DNA from: HGM11788 sp964654945
GTDB taxonomy: Bacteria; Bacillota; Clostridia; Lachnospirales; CAG-274
Direction: 5' to 3'
Assembly: GCA_964654945.1 (NCBI GenBank)
Contig: CAZZLN010000061.1
Location: forward strand, 1-9,171
Length of the DNA stretch: 9,171 bases
Position numbers and translations under genes: made by a program. Below the pieces are notes generated by a model. It searched no databases, was not told where the DNA came from, and saw only the letters and a program-made list of their open reading frames with translations. Positions 1 through 7,101 of this stretch are shown one piece after another (positions within the stretch are counted from its first letter, which is position 1; each line of letters begins with the position of its first letter).

Positions 1-92
1 CCCTCCCTTTAGGCAAGGGAGGCATAAGGGGTAGTTGCAAAGCCGGTCCCCCTCCATTGAATCGGAAAGACTAATCCGACAAGACGAAGGAT
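1..92 (+). repeat. Hairpin-rich intergenic repeat element (left copy)
   Basis: No reading frame is apparent here. Bases 2-9 (CCTCCCTT) pair perfectly with 15-22 (AAGGGAGG) around a 5-base loop. Bases 62-66 (TCGGA) pair with 75-79 (TCCGA) around an 8-base loop. Bases 18-22 could instead pair with CCTCC at 51-55. The segment 55-85 is clearly related to 9135-9162 at the other end of the window, in the same orientation. From memory, the CCTCCCTT-type hairpin followed by a segment ending near GACGAAGGATTGC resembles dispersed intergenic repeats common in gut Clostridia. I could not search for it. The element probably begins before base 1, and its right limit is uncertain. The strand given is arbitrary. 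Confidence 0.55.
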
Positions 93-106
93 TGCATTTT
101 AAAAGC

Positions 107-133
107 ATTCTCAAACAATACCTGATTGAGAAT
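107..133 (-). terminator. Possible weak terminator of the five-gene minus-strand operon
   Basis: An 8-bp perfect stem, ATTCTCAA at 107-114 with TTGAGAAT at 126-133, encloses an 11-base loop. It lies 28 bases beyond the stop codon of the last minus-strand gene. Read on the minus strand it is followed by GC and then only four T residues, and the stem is AT-rich. It is therefore a poor intrinsic terminator, but it is the best candidate in this gap. Confidence 0.3.
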
Positions 134-161
134 ATTGGGCAAGCGCTCTTTATTTTCATTT

Positions 162-1739
162 TTATTTTAAACTGTTTTTAAGCACAGCCTCAGCGCATTT
201 TATGCCGTCAACGGCAGCAGACATTATACCGCCTGCATATCCGCAGCCTTCACCACAGGGAATAAGTCCCTTAATATTTACGGAATTAAAATCATATTTA
301 TTTCTCAAAATTCTTATAGGAGATGAGCTTCTGCTTTCAACAGCAGTCATAACTGCATTACTGTCTGCAAATCCTTTTATTTTTTTATCCATAGCCTTTA
401 TTGCAAGCTGAAAGCTTTCATACATAAAATCAGGAAAAATTTCTTTAAAATCCGATGGGGTCACATTTGGTCTGTAGGTTGGCTTTATGCTGCCAAGCTC
501 TGTGGTTTTCTGCCCCATAAGCAAATCACCCACAGTCTGAACAGGTGCATTATAATTGCTGCCTCCCGCTAAAAATGCTCTTTGTTCAAGCTCTCTTTGA
601 AGATACATTCCTGCCAGCACATCATCAGAGCCGAAATCCTCAGGCTGAATACCAATAAGCAATGCAGAATTTGCATTTTCGCCGTTTCTGTTATGATAGC
701 TCATACCATTTGTGCATACCATATTTTTTTCTGAAGCAGCAGCTACCACAACTCCGCCGGGACACATACAAAATGTATATGCACTTCTGCCATTACTAAG
801 ATGAGCAGTAAGCTTATAATCGGCAGGAGGAAGATATTTACTGAACTCGCCATATTGAGCCTTATTAATACTGCTTTGTAAATGTTCAATTCTTACACCC
901 ATTGCAAAAGGCTTCTGTGCCATTTTTATATTAAGCAAATTAAGCTTTTCAAAGGTATCTCTTGCCGAATGACCTATTGCAAGAATAACACTGTCTGTGT
1001 CAAAATATTTTGTTTCGGTATTATTTTCCGCAATAACTTGTTTTATTACATTATTGTCTGTAACAATATCTGTCATTTTATGTTCAAACAATATCTCTCC
1101 GCCGTATTTTATAATTTCATTTCTAATATTTTTTACAACATTTATAAGAATATCTGTACCTATATGAGGCTTTGCAAGATACAGTATTTCTTTGGGTGCG
1201 CCAAATTCCACAAGCTTTTCAAGCACATATCTGCATCTTTTGTCATTAATGCCTGTAGTAAGCTTCCCGTCTGAAAATGTGCCTGCACCGCCTTCGCCAA
1301 ACTGAATATTTGATTTAGTATCAAGAATACCCGTTGAATGAAATTTATAAATTGCATCTTGTCTTTTCTCAACAGAGTAACCTCTTTCAAGTATCAGAGG
1401 TTTTGCTCCGCTATAGGCAAGAACAAGTCCCGCAAACATTCCTGCAGGACCAAATCCGACTATTACAGGTCTTTTTGAAAGCTCTGATTTTGAAATAGTA
1501 TATTTATAAACAGGAGTTTTAGATACATTTTTATATTTAAGATATTTTTTCTCATTTTTAATTTCAATATCAAGGGCAAATATATAATGCACATTATTCT
1601 TATCTCTTGCATCTATTGATTTTTTTGCTATTTTAATACTGTTTACTTTTGACTTTAATATTTTTTCCGCCTTTTTCTTTAATAATTCGGAGGTTGGATT
1701 TATATTGGCAGATATTTTTATATTGCTAAGCCTTATCAT
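162..1739 (-). CDS. FAD-dependent dehydrogenase, COG2509 type
   Basis: This is a 525-residue putative cytoplasmic flavoprotein with no signal peptide or membrane segment. The N-terminal ~88 residues are Lys-rich and look like the small domain that precedes the flavin fold in this family. The Rossmann dinucleotide-binding motif is GFGPAG at 95-100, with LILERG at 115-120 as the second strand ending in the ribose-binding Glu. A conserved glycine-rich block, GEGGAGTFSDGKL, spans 148-160. The C-terminal FAD-contacting block CGEGCGYAGG spans 495-504. This architecture fits the uncharacterised 'FAD-dependent dehydrogenase' family; substrate and electron acceptor are unknown. The start ATG overlaps the stop of the upstream flavoprotein gene as ATGA, and an AAAGGA ribosome site lies 8 bases ahead, so the two are probably translationally coupled. 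It is the last gene of the operon. The family call is from memory of motifs; the fold call is firm. Confidence 0.85.
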   Translation of the reverse strand: MIRLSNIKISANINPTSELLKKKAEKILKSKVNSIKIAKKSIDARDKNNVHYIFALDIEIKNEKKYLKYKNVSKTPVYKYTISKSELSKRPVIVGFGPAGMFAGLVLAYSGAKPLILERGYSVEKRQDAIYKFHSTGILDTKSNIQFGEGGAGTFSDGKLTTGINDKRCRYVLEKLVEFGAPKEILYLAKPHIGTDILINVVKNIRNEIIKYGGEILFEHKMTDIVTDNNVIKQVIAENNTETKYFDTDSVILAIGHSARDTFEKLNLLNIKMAQKPFAMGVRIEHLQSSINKAQYGEFSKYLPPADYKLTAHLSNGRSAYTFCMCPGGVVVAAASEKNMVCTNGMSYHNRNGENANSALLIGIQPEDFGSDDVLAGMYLQRELEQRAFLAGGSNYNAPVQTVGDLLMGQKTTELGSIKPTYRPNVTPSDFKEIFPDFMYESFQLAIKAMDKKIKGFADSNAVMTAVESRSSSPIRILRNKYDFNSVNIKGLIPCGEGCGYAGGIMSAAVDGIKCAEAVLKNSLK

Positions 1740-2980
1740 TTTTGTTTTCCTTTCTCTGAAAGACCTTTAGCGGCACTTCTTCCTGCAAGTCTGCCGCTTG
1801 ACCATGCCCATTGAAGGTTATAGCCGCCGCAGTCACCGTAAATATCCATTATCTCTCCACAGGCATAAAGTCCCTTAACAACCTTAGACTGCAATGTAAA
1901 ATTATCAAATTCATCAGTACATATTCCGCCGGCAGTAACCTGTGCATTATTAAAACCTTTAGTTCCTTTAACATCTAATTTAAAATCCTTAATATTTGAA
2001 ACAAATTCCCATAATGTTTGAGTTGTCAAATCACTAACCCTATAGGACAACTTTTCTATACTGCTTCTTCTTGCAATAATATTTCCAAGTCTTTTATTTA
2101 ATAAACCGGAAAAATAATTTTCCATAGTCGTATATGAAAGGCTTTCCTTTCTTGCTTCAAGAATATCAAAAATTTCCTTGTGATTGTATTCAGGCATAAA
2201 ATCAATAGACAGACTTAAATTGTTTTTAAAAGCAGTCTTGGCACTTATCTGAAAAACAGGAGGACCCGAAACACCATAATCTGTAAACAATATTTCACCA
2301 TATTCACTTGTTATGTTCCTGCCGTTTTCTATTACTGAAACATTTCCGTATATTTTTATTCCCTGAAGCACCTTTGTCTGTGATACATCTGTTTTTAGCT
2401 GAACAAGTGCCGGTGCAATCTTAGTAACACTGTGTCCCAAAGATTTTAAAAGTTCAAAACATGAGCCGTCAGAGCCGAGAGATGGAGATGCACAGCCTCC
2501 TCCTGCAGCAATAACACTGTCTGCCAAAACAACATCATTATTCTTTGAAACAAGCTTAAAAAGCTTTTTATTATATTTAATTTCTTTAACATAAAAATTA
2601 TTTATTACTTCAATGCCAAGTCTTTTAACCTCTAATCTTAAAGCATCTAAAACCGATGATGCCTGAAGGGAAAAAGGATATAGCTTACCCTCTTTATCCT
2701 CTCTCGGAAAAATTCCAAGCTGATTAAAAAAGTTTACCGTATTATCTACGGTAAACTCCTTTAAAACATAGGTTACAAAGCTATTATCCATTCCGTAATA
2801 ATTGGCTGTCTGAGCATTAATATTTGTGTAGTTGCATCTGCCGTTTCCTGTGGCAAGAATTTTTTTGCCGACTCTGTCCAGCTTTTCAACCACAACCACA
2901 TCAAGCTGCAAATTAGTTCTCTTCGCCTCAATAGCAGCTATAAGTCCTGAAGCTCCTCCGCCGATAACAGCTAATTTCAT
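1736..2980 (-). CDS. NAD(P)/FAD-dependent oxidoreductase, HI0933/BaiN (YhiN) family
   Basis: This is a 414-residue soluble flavoprotein. The FAD Rossmann motif GGGASG is at residues 7-12 and the family signature GKKILATGNGRCNYTN at 38-53. The C-terminal signature around CGEIMDIYGDCGGYNLQWAWSSG (from about residue 374) is diagnostic of the HI0933-like group, variously annotated YhiN, BaiN/RdsA or 'aminoacetone oxidase family'. The physiological substrate is generally unclear; BaiN itself was linked to bile-acid metabolism, but membership alone does not show that here. A GTG start three codons upstream (2989) is possible. I prefer the ATG at 2980 because AGGTGA lies 5 bases before it and it begins 1 base after the LCP gene's TAA. 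The stop overlaps the next gene by 4 bases (ATGA). Confidence 0.88.
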   Translation of the reverse strand: MKLAVIGGGASGLIAAIEAKRTNLQLDVVVVEKLDRVGKKILATGNGRCNYTNINAQTANYYGMDNSFVTYVLKEFTVDNTVNFFNQLGIFPREDKEGKLYPFSLQASSVLDALRLEVKRLGIEVINNFYVKEIKYNKKLFKLVSKNNDVVLADSVIAAGGGCASPSLGSDGSCFELLKSLGHSVTKIAPALVQLKTDVSQTKVLQGIKIYGNVSVIENGRNITSEYGEILFTDYGVSGPPVFQISAKTAFKNNLSLSIDFMPEYNHKEIFDILEARKESLSYTTMENYFSGLLNKRLGNIIARRSSIEKLSYRVSDLTTQTLWEFVSNIKDFKLDVKGTKGFNNAQVTAGGICTDEFDNFTLQSKVVKGLYACGEIMDIYGDCGGYNLQWAWSSGRLAGRSAAKGLSEKGKQK

Positions 2981-2981
2981 A

Positions 2982-4499
2982 TTATTCACCTGTACCTATA
3001 ACTATAACAACATCATATTTTTCAGTAAAGTCTGCATTTGTATCAACAATAAATTCACAGCCCGGGAAGTTGTCTGCAAGACTTGTTGCCATACCGTCTT
3101 CCTTAACATAAATTCTTGTCTGCTTAGTCTTTTCACCATTATAAGTGCCTGTAGACATAGCATTATATCCAAGAGAAGTAAGCTCTGTCATTGTCTTTGT
3201 GGCAACGCCGTTTGCATAGCTTCCGTTTAATACCTGAATTTCAAGCTCTTTATCATTAAACTTTGAAGAGTTTTCTGATGTCTGTGCATCTGCCGCAGCA
3301 GCAGCTTTTCTTTCCTGTTTAATCTGTGAAGAAGGTTTTACAAATATTTCGTTAAAAAGCTCCTCTGTTTCATATTCATCTATAACATATCCGCCTGAAA
3401 TACCGTATAAAGAGCCTATATCTCCCGGCAATGTGTATGTAACAACATTGTCAGTATTAAAATTCTTAAATACTGTTGCAAACTTAATTGCATCTGTAAT
3501 AGACATATCAGTATCAATGTACTTGAAGAAGGTAGTAATATAAGAATTAAGATTGCCAAAAATAGTATCCTTATCTGCAAGCTGCTTTATAAGAGCCTTC
3601 ATAAATGCCTGCTGCTGCTCTACTCTGCCAATATCTCCGTTTACATAATCGTGTCTAAATCTGACAAGACCCTCTGCCTGTTCTCCGTCAAGCCTTTGCA
3701 GACCCGGCTGCAAATCAATATATAAATCCTGTCCCGGGTCATTATAGTACATTCTCATAGGAACATCATATTCAATGCCGCCTATTGAATCAATAAGATA
3801 ATCAAAAGCATCAAAATCAATTCTTATTGTATAGTCAATATCAGTTCCTATTTCATTTTCAACCCAGCTTTTAAGAAAACTAAGACCAAGCTGACGGTCA
3901 TCATCTTCTTCATCAGTTGAAGTGCCGTAGTGATGAAGTGCATTTATCTTCATACCACGCTGACCCGGTTCGGGATAATGCTCTACCATAAGTCTATATG
4001 TTTCATCATCTACTTCAACAAGAGTATCTCTCGGTATTGACACAAGAGTAAGCTCTTCAAGCTCTGAATTATAGCAGCCAACCATAATAGTGTCGGTTCT
4101 TGTTTTATCTTCATCGGTACCGGCAATAAGAAATGTTGTTCTCTCCGGCATAGTCGGCATAATCATATTGGTAAGTGCTGATATTGCAGACTCGCTTTGA
4201 TTTTCATTTGACTCGGAATTAATATCTATATCATCAAATACTCCAAGATAGAAGCAGACGATAAATGCTGAAACCGCTACACAGCATATTGTCAGCAAAA
4301 CTGTAAGAAACATAAAGAATTTAGCCTTTGTGCTTCTCTTTTTCTTTCTTTTTCCTCCGGATTGTTTTACATGAACATTACTAACCTGCTTTTTAGAAGA
4401 ATTTTTATTGTTATTCTTTTTAATTTCCGGCTTATTTTTTTTAGGAGATGATTCTTTTTCCAATATATCATCCTCGTATTCATCATAGCTTTTGCTCAT
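2982..4499 (-). CDS. LytR-CpsA-Psr (LCP) family cell-wall glycopolymer ligase with C-terminal LytR_C domain
   Basis: This is a 505-residue membrane-anchored protein. It has a cytoplasmic, very Lys-rich N-terminus (1-60), one membrane segment (about 61-87), an extracellular LCP domain (about 120-310), an Ala/Lys-rich linker (about 393-415) and a LytR_C domain (about 418-504). LCP hallmarks are visible: RTDT at 134-137, IPRD at 155-158, KINALHHYG at 184-192, RFRHD at 280-284 and GDIGR at 288-292 followed by QQQ. LCP enzymes transfer undecaprenyl-linked polymers such as teichoic acids or capsule onto peptidoglycan; which polymer is used here cannot be told. The Arg commonly seen four residues before the phenylalanine of GRxxRQQxF is Gln at 295, while Arg292 is kept. 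There is an acidic insert (DEEDDD, 196-201) after the KINAL motif. The ribosome site GGAGG lies 9 bases before the ATG, and glnS ends 18 bases upstream, so this is the third operon gene. Confidence 0.92.
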   Translation of the reverse strand: MSKSYDEYEDDILEKESSPKKNKPEIKKNNNKNSSKKQVSNVHVKQSGGKRKKKRSTKAKFFMFLTVLLTICCVAVSAFIVCFYLGVFDDIDINSESNENQSESAISALTNMIMPTMPERTTFLIAGTDEDKTRTDTIMVGCYNSELEELTLVSIPRDTLVEVDDETYRLMVEHYPEPGQRGMKINALHHYGTSTDEEDDDRQLGLSFLKSWVENEIGTDIDYTIRIDFDAFDYLIDSIGGIEYDVPMRMYYNDPGQDLYIDLQPGLQRLDGEQAEGLVRFRHDYVNGDIGRVEQQQAFMKALIKQLADKDTIFGNLNSYITTFFKYIDTDMSITDAIKFATVFKNFNTDNVVTYTLPGDIGSLYGISGGYVIDEYETEELFNEIFVKPSSQIKQERKAAAAADAQTSENSSKFNDKELEIQVLNGSYANGVATKTMTELTSLGYNAMSTGTYNGEKTKQTRIYVKEDGMATSLADNFPGCEFIVDTNADFTEKYDVVIVIGTGE

Positions 4500-4517
4500 A
4501 ACTATTAACCTCCGAGA

Positions 4518-6185
4518 TTATTTATTAGGTTTGAATGAACTCTTTAAGGATACGATTCTGTTAAACACAAGTGCATCATCAGAACTGTGCTTAGAGTCAA
4601 CTACAAAATAACCATTTCTTAAAAACTGAAATCTGTCATAAGGCAGGCTGCCCTTAATTTCAGGCTCAATATAAGCAGTTACACTTTTAAGTGAGTCAGG
4701 ATTAAGTGAATAGCCGTTATCTGAATTTTCATCGGGAACAACAAGGTTTTCGTATAAATTAACCTTAGCCTCAACTGCTGTTTTGGCATTTACCCAGTGA
4801 ATTGTACCTTTTACTTTTCTTTCAGTAAAGTTTGAGCCGCTCTTTGTAGCAGGGTCATAAGTACAGTGAACAACTGTAACATTGCCCTTTTCATCTTTTT
4901 CAAAGCCTGTACAGGTTACAAAATATGCACCCTTTAATCTTACTTCTCTGCCTACGGAAAGTCTGAAGAATTTTTTAGGAGCATCTTCCATAAAGTCCTC
5001 AGCTTCAATATAAAGCTCTCTTGAAAATGGAACCATTCTCTTTCCAAGTTCTTCGTTTTTAGGATGATTTTCAATTTCAAGCATTTCTGTTTGATTTTCA
5101 GGGTAGTTGTCGATAACAAGCTTAATAGGATTTAAAACTGCCATAACAACAGGAACTTTAGGCTGCAAATCTTCCCTTATGCAATATTCAAGCTGTGCAG
5201 TATCCACAACCGAATTAGCCTTTGATACACCAACCATAGCACAGAAATTTCTTATAGATTCGGGAGTATATCCTCTTCTTCTGATGCCTGAAAGGGTACA
5301 TAATCTTGGGTCGTCCCAACCGTCAACCTGATTGGTTTCAACGAGATTTCTTAAATATCTTTTACCCATAATTGTATTTGACAGATTGAGCTTTGCAAAT
5401 TCAATCTGTCTTGGCTTAACCTCAAAATCAATATTGTTTACTACCCAGTCATATAAAGGTCTGTGGTCCTCAAATTCCATAGTACATATAGAATGAGTTA
5501 CCTTTTCAATAGCATCTTCAACAGGATGAGCAAAATCATACATAGGATATATACACCACTTATCACCTGTTGCGTGATGAGTTAAATGAGCAATTCTGTA
5601 AATAACAGGGTCACGCATATTAATATTGGGAGAAGCCATATCAATTTTAGCTCTTAATGTTTTTTCTCCGTCGCCAAATTCGGAATTTTTCATTCTTTCA
5701 AATAAATCAAGGTTTTCTTCAATGCTTCTGTTTCTGTAGGGACTTTCCTTACCGGGTTCGGTTAAAGTGCCTCTTGAATTTTTTATTTCTTCGGCAGTCA
5801 TATCACATACAAAAGCCTTGCCCTTTTTTATAAGCTCAACGGCATATTCATACATTTTATCAAAATATGATGAAGCAAAAAACAGTCTGTCTTCCCAGTC
5901 AAAGCCAAGCCATTTAATATCATTCTGAATAGAATTGACAAATTCGGTATCCTCTTTTGCAGGATTGGTGTCATCAAATCTTAAATTGCACTTTCCATGA
6001 TAAAGCTCGGCAAGTCCAAAATTAAGGCAGACACTTTTTGCGTGTCCTATATGAAGATAACCGTTTGGCTCAGGAGGAAAACGAGTAATAATTTTTGATG
6101 TGTCATCTAAGTCCTCCTGAATAAAGCTATGAATAAAATTACCGGTAGAGCTTAAAGTATTAATATCATCTTTGTTGTTTTCCAT
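4518..6185 (-). CDS. glnS: Glutaminyl-tRNA synthetase
   Basis: This 555-residue class I aminoacyl-tRNA synthetase, almost the length of the E. coli enzyme, charges tRNA-Gln with glutamine in the cytoplasm. The N-terminal catalytic fold carries PPEPNGYLHIGHAKS (37-51), which includes the HIGH ATP-binding signature. RFDDTNP (69-75) is typical of the GlnRS/GluRS group, and the Asn of PPEPNG favours GlnRS. The KMSKS-equivalent loop is MGKR (273-276), where E. coli GlnRS has MSKR. The C-terminal half (about 340-550) corresponds to the beta-barrel anticodon-binding region. An ideal AGGAGG (6195-6200) lies 9 bases before the ATG and overlaps the TAG stop of the small upstream gene, suggesting coupling. 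Only a short leader separates the operon promoter from the first gene, so there is no room for a T-box. Many Firmicutes lack GlnRS and use Gln amidotransferase, so its presence is informative about lineage. Confidence 0.97.
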   Translation of the reverse strand: MENNKDDINTLSSTGNFIHSFIQEDLDDTSKIITRFPPEPNGYLHIGHAKSVCLNFGLAELYHGKCNLRFDDTNPAKEDTEFVNSIQNDIKWLGFDWEDRLFFASSYFDKMYEYAVELIKKGKAFVCDMTAEEIKNSRGTLTEPGKESPYRNRSIEENLDLFERMKNSEFGDGEKTLRAKIDMASPNINMRDPVIYRIAHLTHHATGDKWCIYPMYDFAHPVEDAIEKVTHSICTMEFEDHRPLYDWVVNNIDFEVKPRQIEFAKLNLSNTIMGKRYLRNLVETNQVDGWDDPRLCTLSGIRRRGYTPESIRNFCAMVGVSKANSVVDTAQLEYCIREDLQPKVPVVMAVLNPIKLVIDNYPENQTEMLEIENHPKNEELGKRMVPFSRELYIEAEDFMEDAPKKFFRLSVGREVRLKGAYFVTCTGFEKDEKGNVTVVHCTYDPATKSGSNFTERKVKGTIHWVNAKTAVEAKVNLYENLVVPDENSDNGYSLNPDSLKSVTAYIEPEIKGSLPYDRFQFLRNGYFVVDSKHSSDDALVFNRIVSLKSSFKPNK

Positions 6186-6198
6186 ATATATAAACCTC

Positions 6199-6426
6199 CT
6201 AGAAGTCTTTTCCCTGATAATCTTTATGATAACAGCATAAGCCGCATTTTTTACACATTCCGAAACGAAGTATTTCGTCGGTTAAATCATTTTTAAGAGT
6301 AAAATCAAGCATTATCTTTTCATTTTCTCCCGAACTTGAGCAAATATGATAATCATAATAATAATTATTAGTTTCAGCAAATTTATCTGCTTTACTAATA
6401 TTTTGCAATTCACTTAATAAATTCGT
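6199..6426 (-). CDS. Small cysteine-rich protein of unknown function, probable ACG start
   Basis: I do not recognise this 75-residue protein. It has a Tyr-rich stretch (NNYYYDYH), an HIC motif, a mostly charged middle and a C-terminal cluster CKKCGLCCYHKD, followed by a short tail. The spaced Cys and His residues suggest a metal-binding (zinc or Fe-S) site; this is inference. The open frame extends upstream to 6486, but that start lies on the -35 hexamer of the apparent promoter, so it is not usable. The ribosome site GAGGTGA (6432-6438) sits 5 bases before an ACG codon at 6424-6426, exactly where an ATG would be expected. The alternatives are GTG at 6433-6435, inside the ribosome site, or a TTG 18 bases further on, and both are badly spaced. 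The TAG stop is embedded in the glnS ribosome site, so this gene leads the glnS operon. The frame looks real from context and composition, but it could be a decaying gene. Confidence 0.55.
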   Translation of the reverse strand, partial: TNLLSELQNISKADKFAETNNYYYDYHICSSSGENEKIMLDFTLKNDLTDEILRFGMCKKCGLCCYHKDYQGKDF

Positions 6427-6431
6427 AAAAA

Positions 6432-6438
6432 TCACCTC
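6432..6438 (-). promoter_or_regulatory. Ribosome binding site that decides the start of the small Cys-rich gene
   Basis: GAGGTGA on the minus strand is a strong Shine-Dalgarno match and is the only good one near the frame. Five T residues separate it from ACG at 6426-6424. No ATG, GTG or TTG lies in the usable window after it, so it points to non-standard initiation at ACG or to a mutated ATG. Confidence 0.5.
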
Positions 6439-6457
6439 AGCTGCACAATAATAATTT

Positions 6458-6486
6458 ATTATAATACAAATTACCCATAAATGCAA
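6458..6486 (-). promoter_or_regulatory. Sigma-A type promoter of the minus-strand glnS operon
   Basis: Read on the minus strand, TTGCAT (6486-6481) and a perfect TATAAT (6463-6458) are separated by 17 bases. The -35 matches the TTG core only. The expected start site is near 6451, giving a leader of only about 25 bases before the first gene. It lies back to back with the plus-strand promoter at 6547-6575 in an AT-rich divergent gap (6487-6607) that holds nothing else I can support. Confidence 0.6.
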
Positions 6487-6546
6487 GAATTCTTACCATT
6501 ATTAATAATTTTTTTTAAGTTTTATTTTTTAAATTAATAAAATTAA

Positions 6547-6575
6547 TTGAAGAAATTCAGCTTTTGTGATAAAAT
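6547..6575 (+). promoter_or_regulatory. Sigma-A type promoter of the DUF5721-like gene
   Basis: TTGAAG (6547-6552), a 17-base spacer and TAAAAT (6570-6575), with an extended -10 TGA just before it (6567-6569). An overlapping TATAAT at 6575-6580 would have a spacer of 22 bases from this -35, so the TAAAAT reading is better. The start codon is at 6608 with a modest GGTGA ribosome site (6597-6601). Confidence 0.6.
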
Positions 6576-6607
6576 ATAATAAAAATTTAATTGTTTGGTG
6601 ATTTTTA

Positions 6608-7069
6608 ATGTATAGCTTTTATATTGATGGTACTGATATTAAAATATTTATGAATAAGCTGCTGAAAGAAGATTTTTTCAACAGCTTTGAGCTGAGAAGC
6701 TGTGAAATAAAAAAGAACATACTTATAAACATTGAAGGAAAGCTTAACAAAAGCTGGTATGATGAAGAACCCGAAAATGACTACAGCAGCTGGAGTGAAA
6801 CAAGACCATATATATTTGAATTTATAAAAGGCAAAAAAACACCTGAAAATATCCGACTTATACTCAGTCTTAACAGCTCTGCCGCAGAAAAAATACATAG
6901 TAATGCAAAAGCCTGCTTTTTAAATATACTTTTTGAGGAAGGAAAGGTTGCAGTTGTGACAGGGACTGCACAGAAAGAATTTAGTCTGGATAAATGTGTT
7001 GATGAAGCTTGGGAGGATAATGTAAAGAAATTTTTTAAAAAAATGGGTATAGTTCAGAACACAGAATAA
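6608..7069 (+). CDS. Conserved hypothetical protein, DUF5721-like
   Basis: This is a 153-residue soluble protein with no signal peptide or membrane segment. It resembles, from memory, a Clostridia family listed as DUF5721: an N-terminal 'DIKIFMNKLL' segment, a central 'W/Y-x-x-x-RP-x-x-FEFIKGKKTP' block (RPYIFEFIKGKKTP, about residues 66-79), and near the C-terminus 'VVTGTAQKEFSLDK' followed by a W-x-x-x-VKKFFKK helix. Function is unknown; no catalytic motif is evident and I would not assign one. It is transcribed from its own promoter, divergently from the glnS operon. It ends 5 bases before the CIRCE element ahead of htpG, whose hairpin plus T-run could end its transcript. The ATG at 6608 is the only well-placed start, 6 bases after GGTGA. 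Coding status is well supported; the family name is moderately certain. Confidence 0.8.
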   Translation: MYSFYIDGTDIKIFMNKLLKEDFFNSFELRSCEIKKNILINIEGKLNKSWYDEEPENDYSSWSETRPYIFEFIKGKKTPENIRLILSLNSSAAEKIHSNAKACFLNILFEEGKVAVVTGTAQKEFSLDKCVDEAWEDNVKKFFKKMGIVQNTE

Positions 7070-7074
7070 TTTTG

Positions 7075-7101
7075 TTAGCACTCTTTTAATTTGAGTGCTA
7101 A
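7075..7101 (+). promoter_or_regulatory. CIRCE operator (HrcA binding site)
   Basis: A perfect match to the CIRCE consensus: TTAGCACTC, nine spacer bases (TTTTAATTT), GAGTGCTAA. HrcA represses chaperone genes through this element in most Firmicutes. Here it sits 7 bases upstream of the -35 hexamer of the htpG promoter, so htpG is very likely part of the HrcA regulon. A more usual placement overlaps the promoter or the transcript start. Confidence 0.95.

Noticed and set aside
202..1390. Plus-strand frames at 202-411 and 882-1274 and a minus-strand frame at 1160-1390
   Set aside because: They lie inside the COG2509 gene in other frames, lack ribosome sites and known motifs, and have Cys/Phe/Ile-rich, shadow-like compositions.
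2978..2989. GTG at 2987-2989 as the start of the BaiN-type gene
   Set aside because: It falls inside the AGGTGA ribosome site that serves the ATG at 2980, and the Rossmann strand begins right after that ATG.
2832..3230. Plus-strand frame of 132 codons
   Set aside because: It is antisense to the junction of the LCP and BaiN-type genes, with no ribosome site or recognisable domain.
5107..5331. Plus-strand frame inside glnS
   Set aside because: It is antisense to a well-supported essential gene and has no independent signals.
6605..6898. Minus-strand frame of 97 codons opposite the DUF5721-like gene
   Set aside because: The plus-strand frame has a promoter, ribosome site and family-like motifs; the opposite frame is Phe-rich noise.
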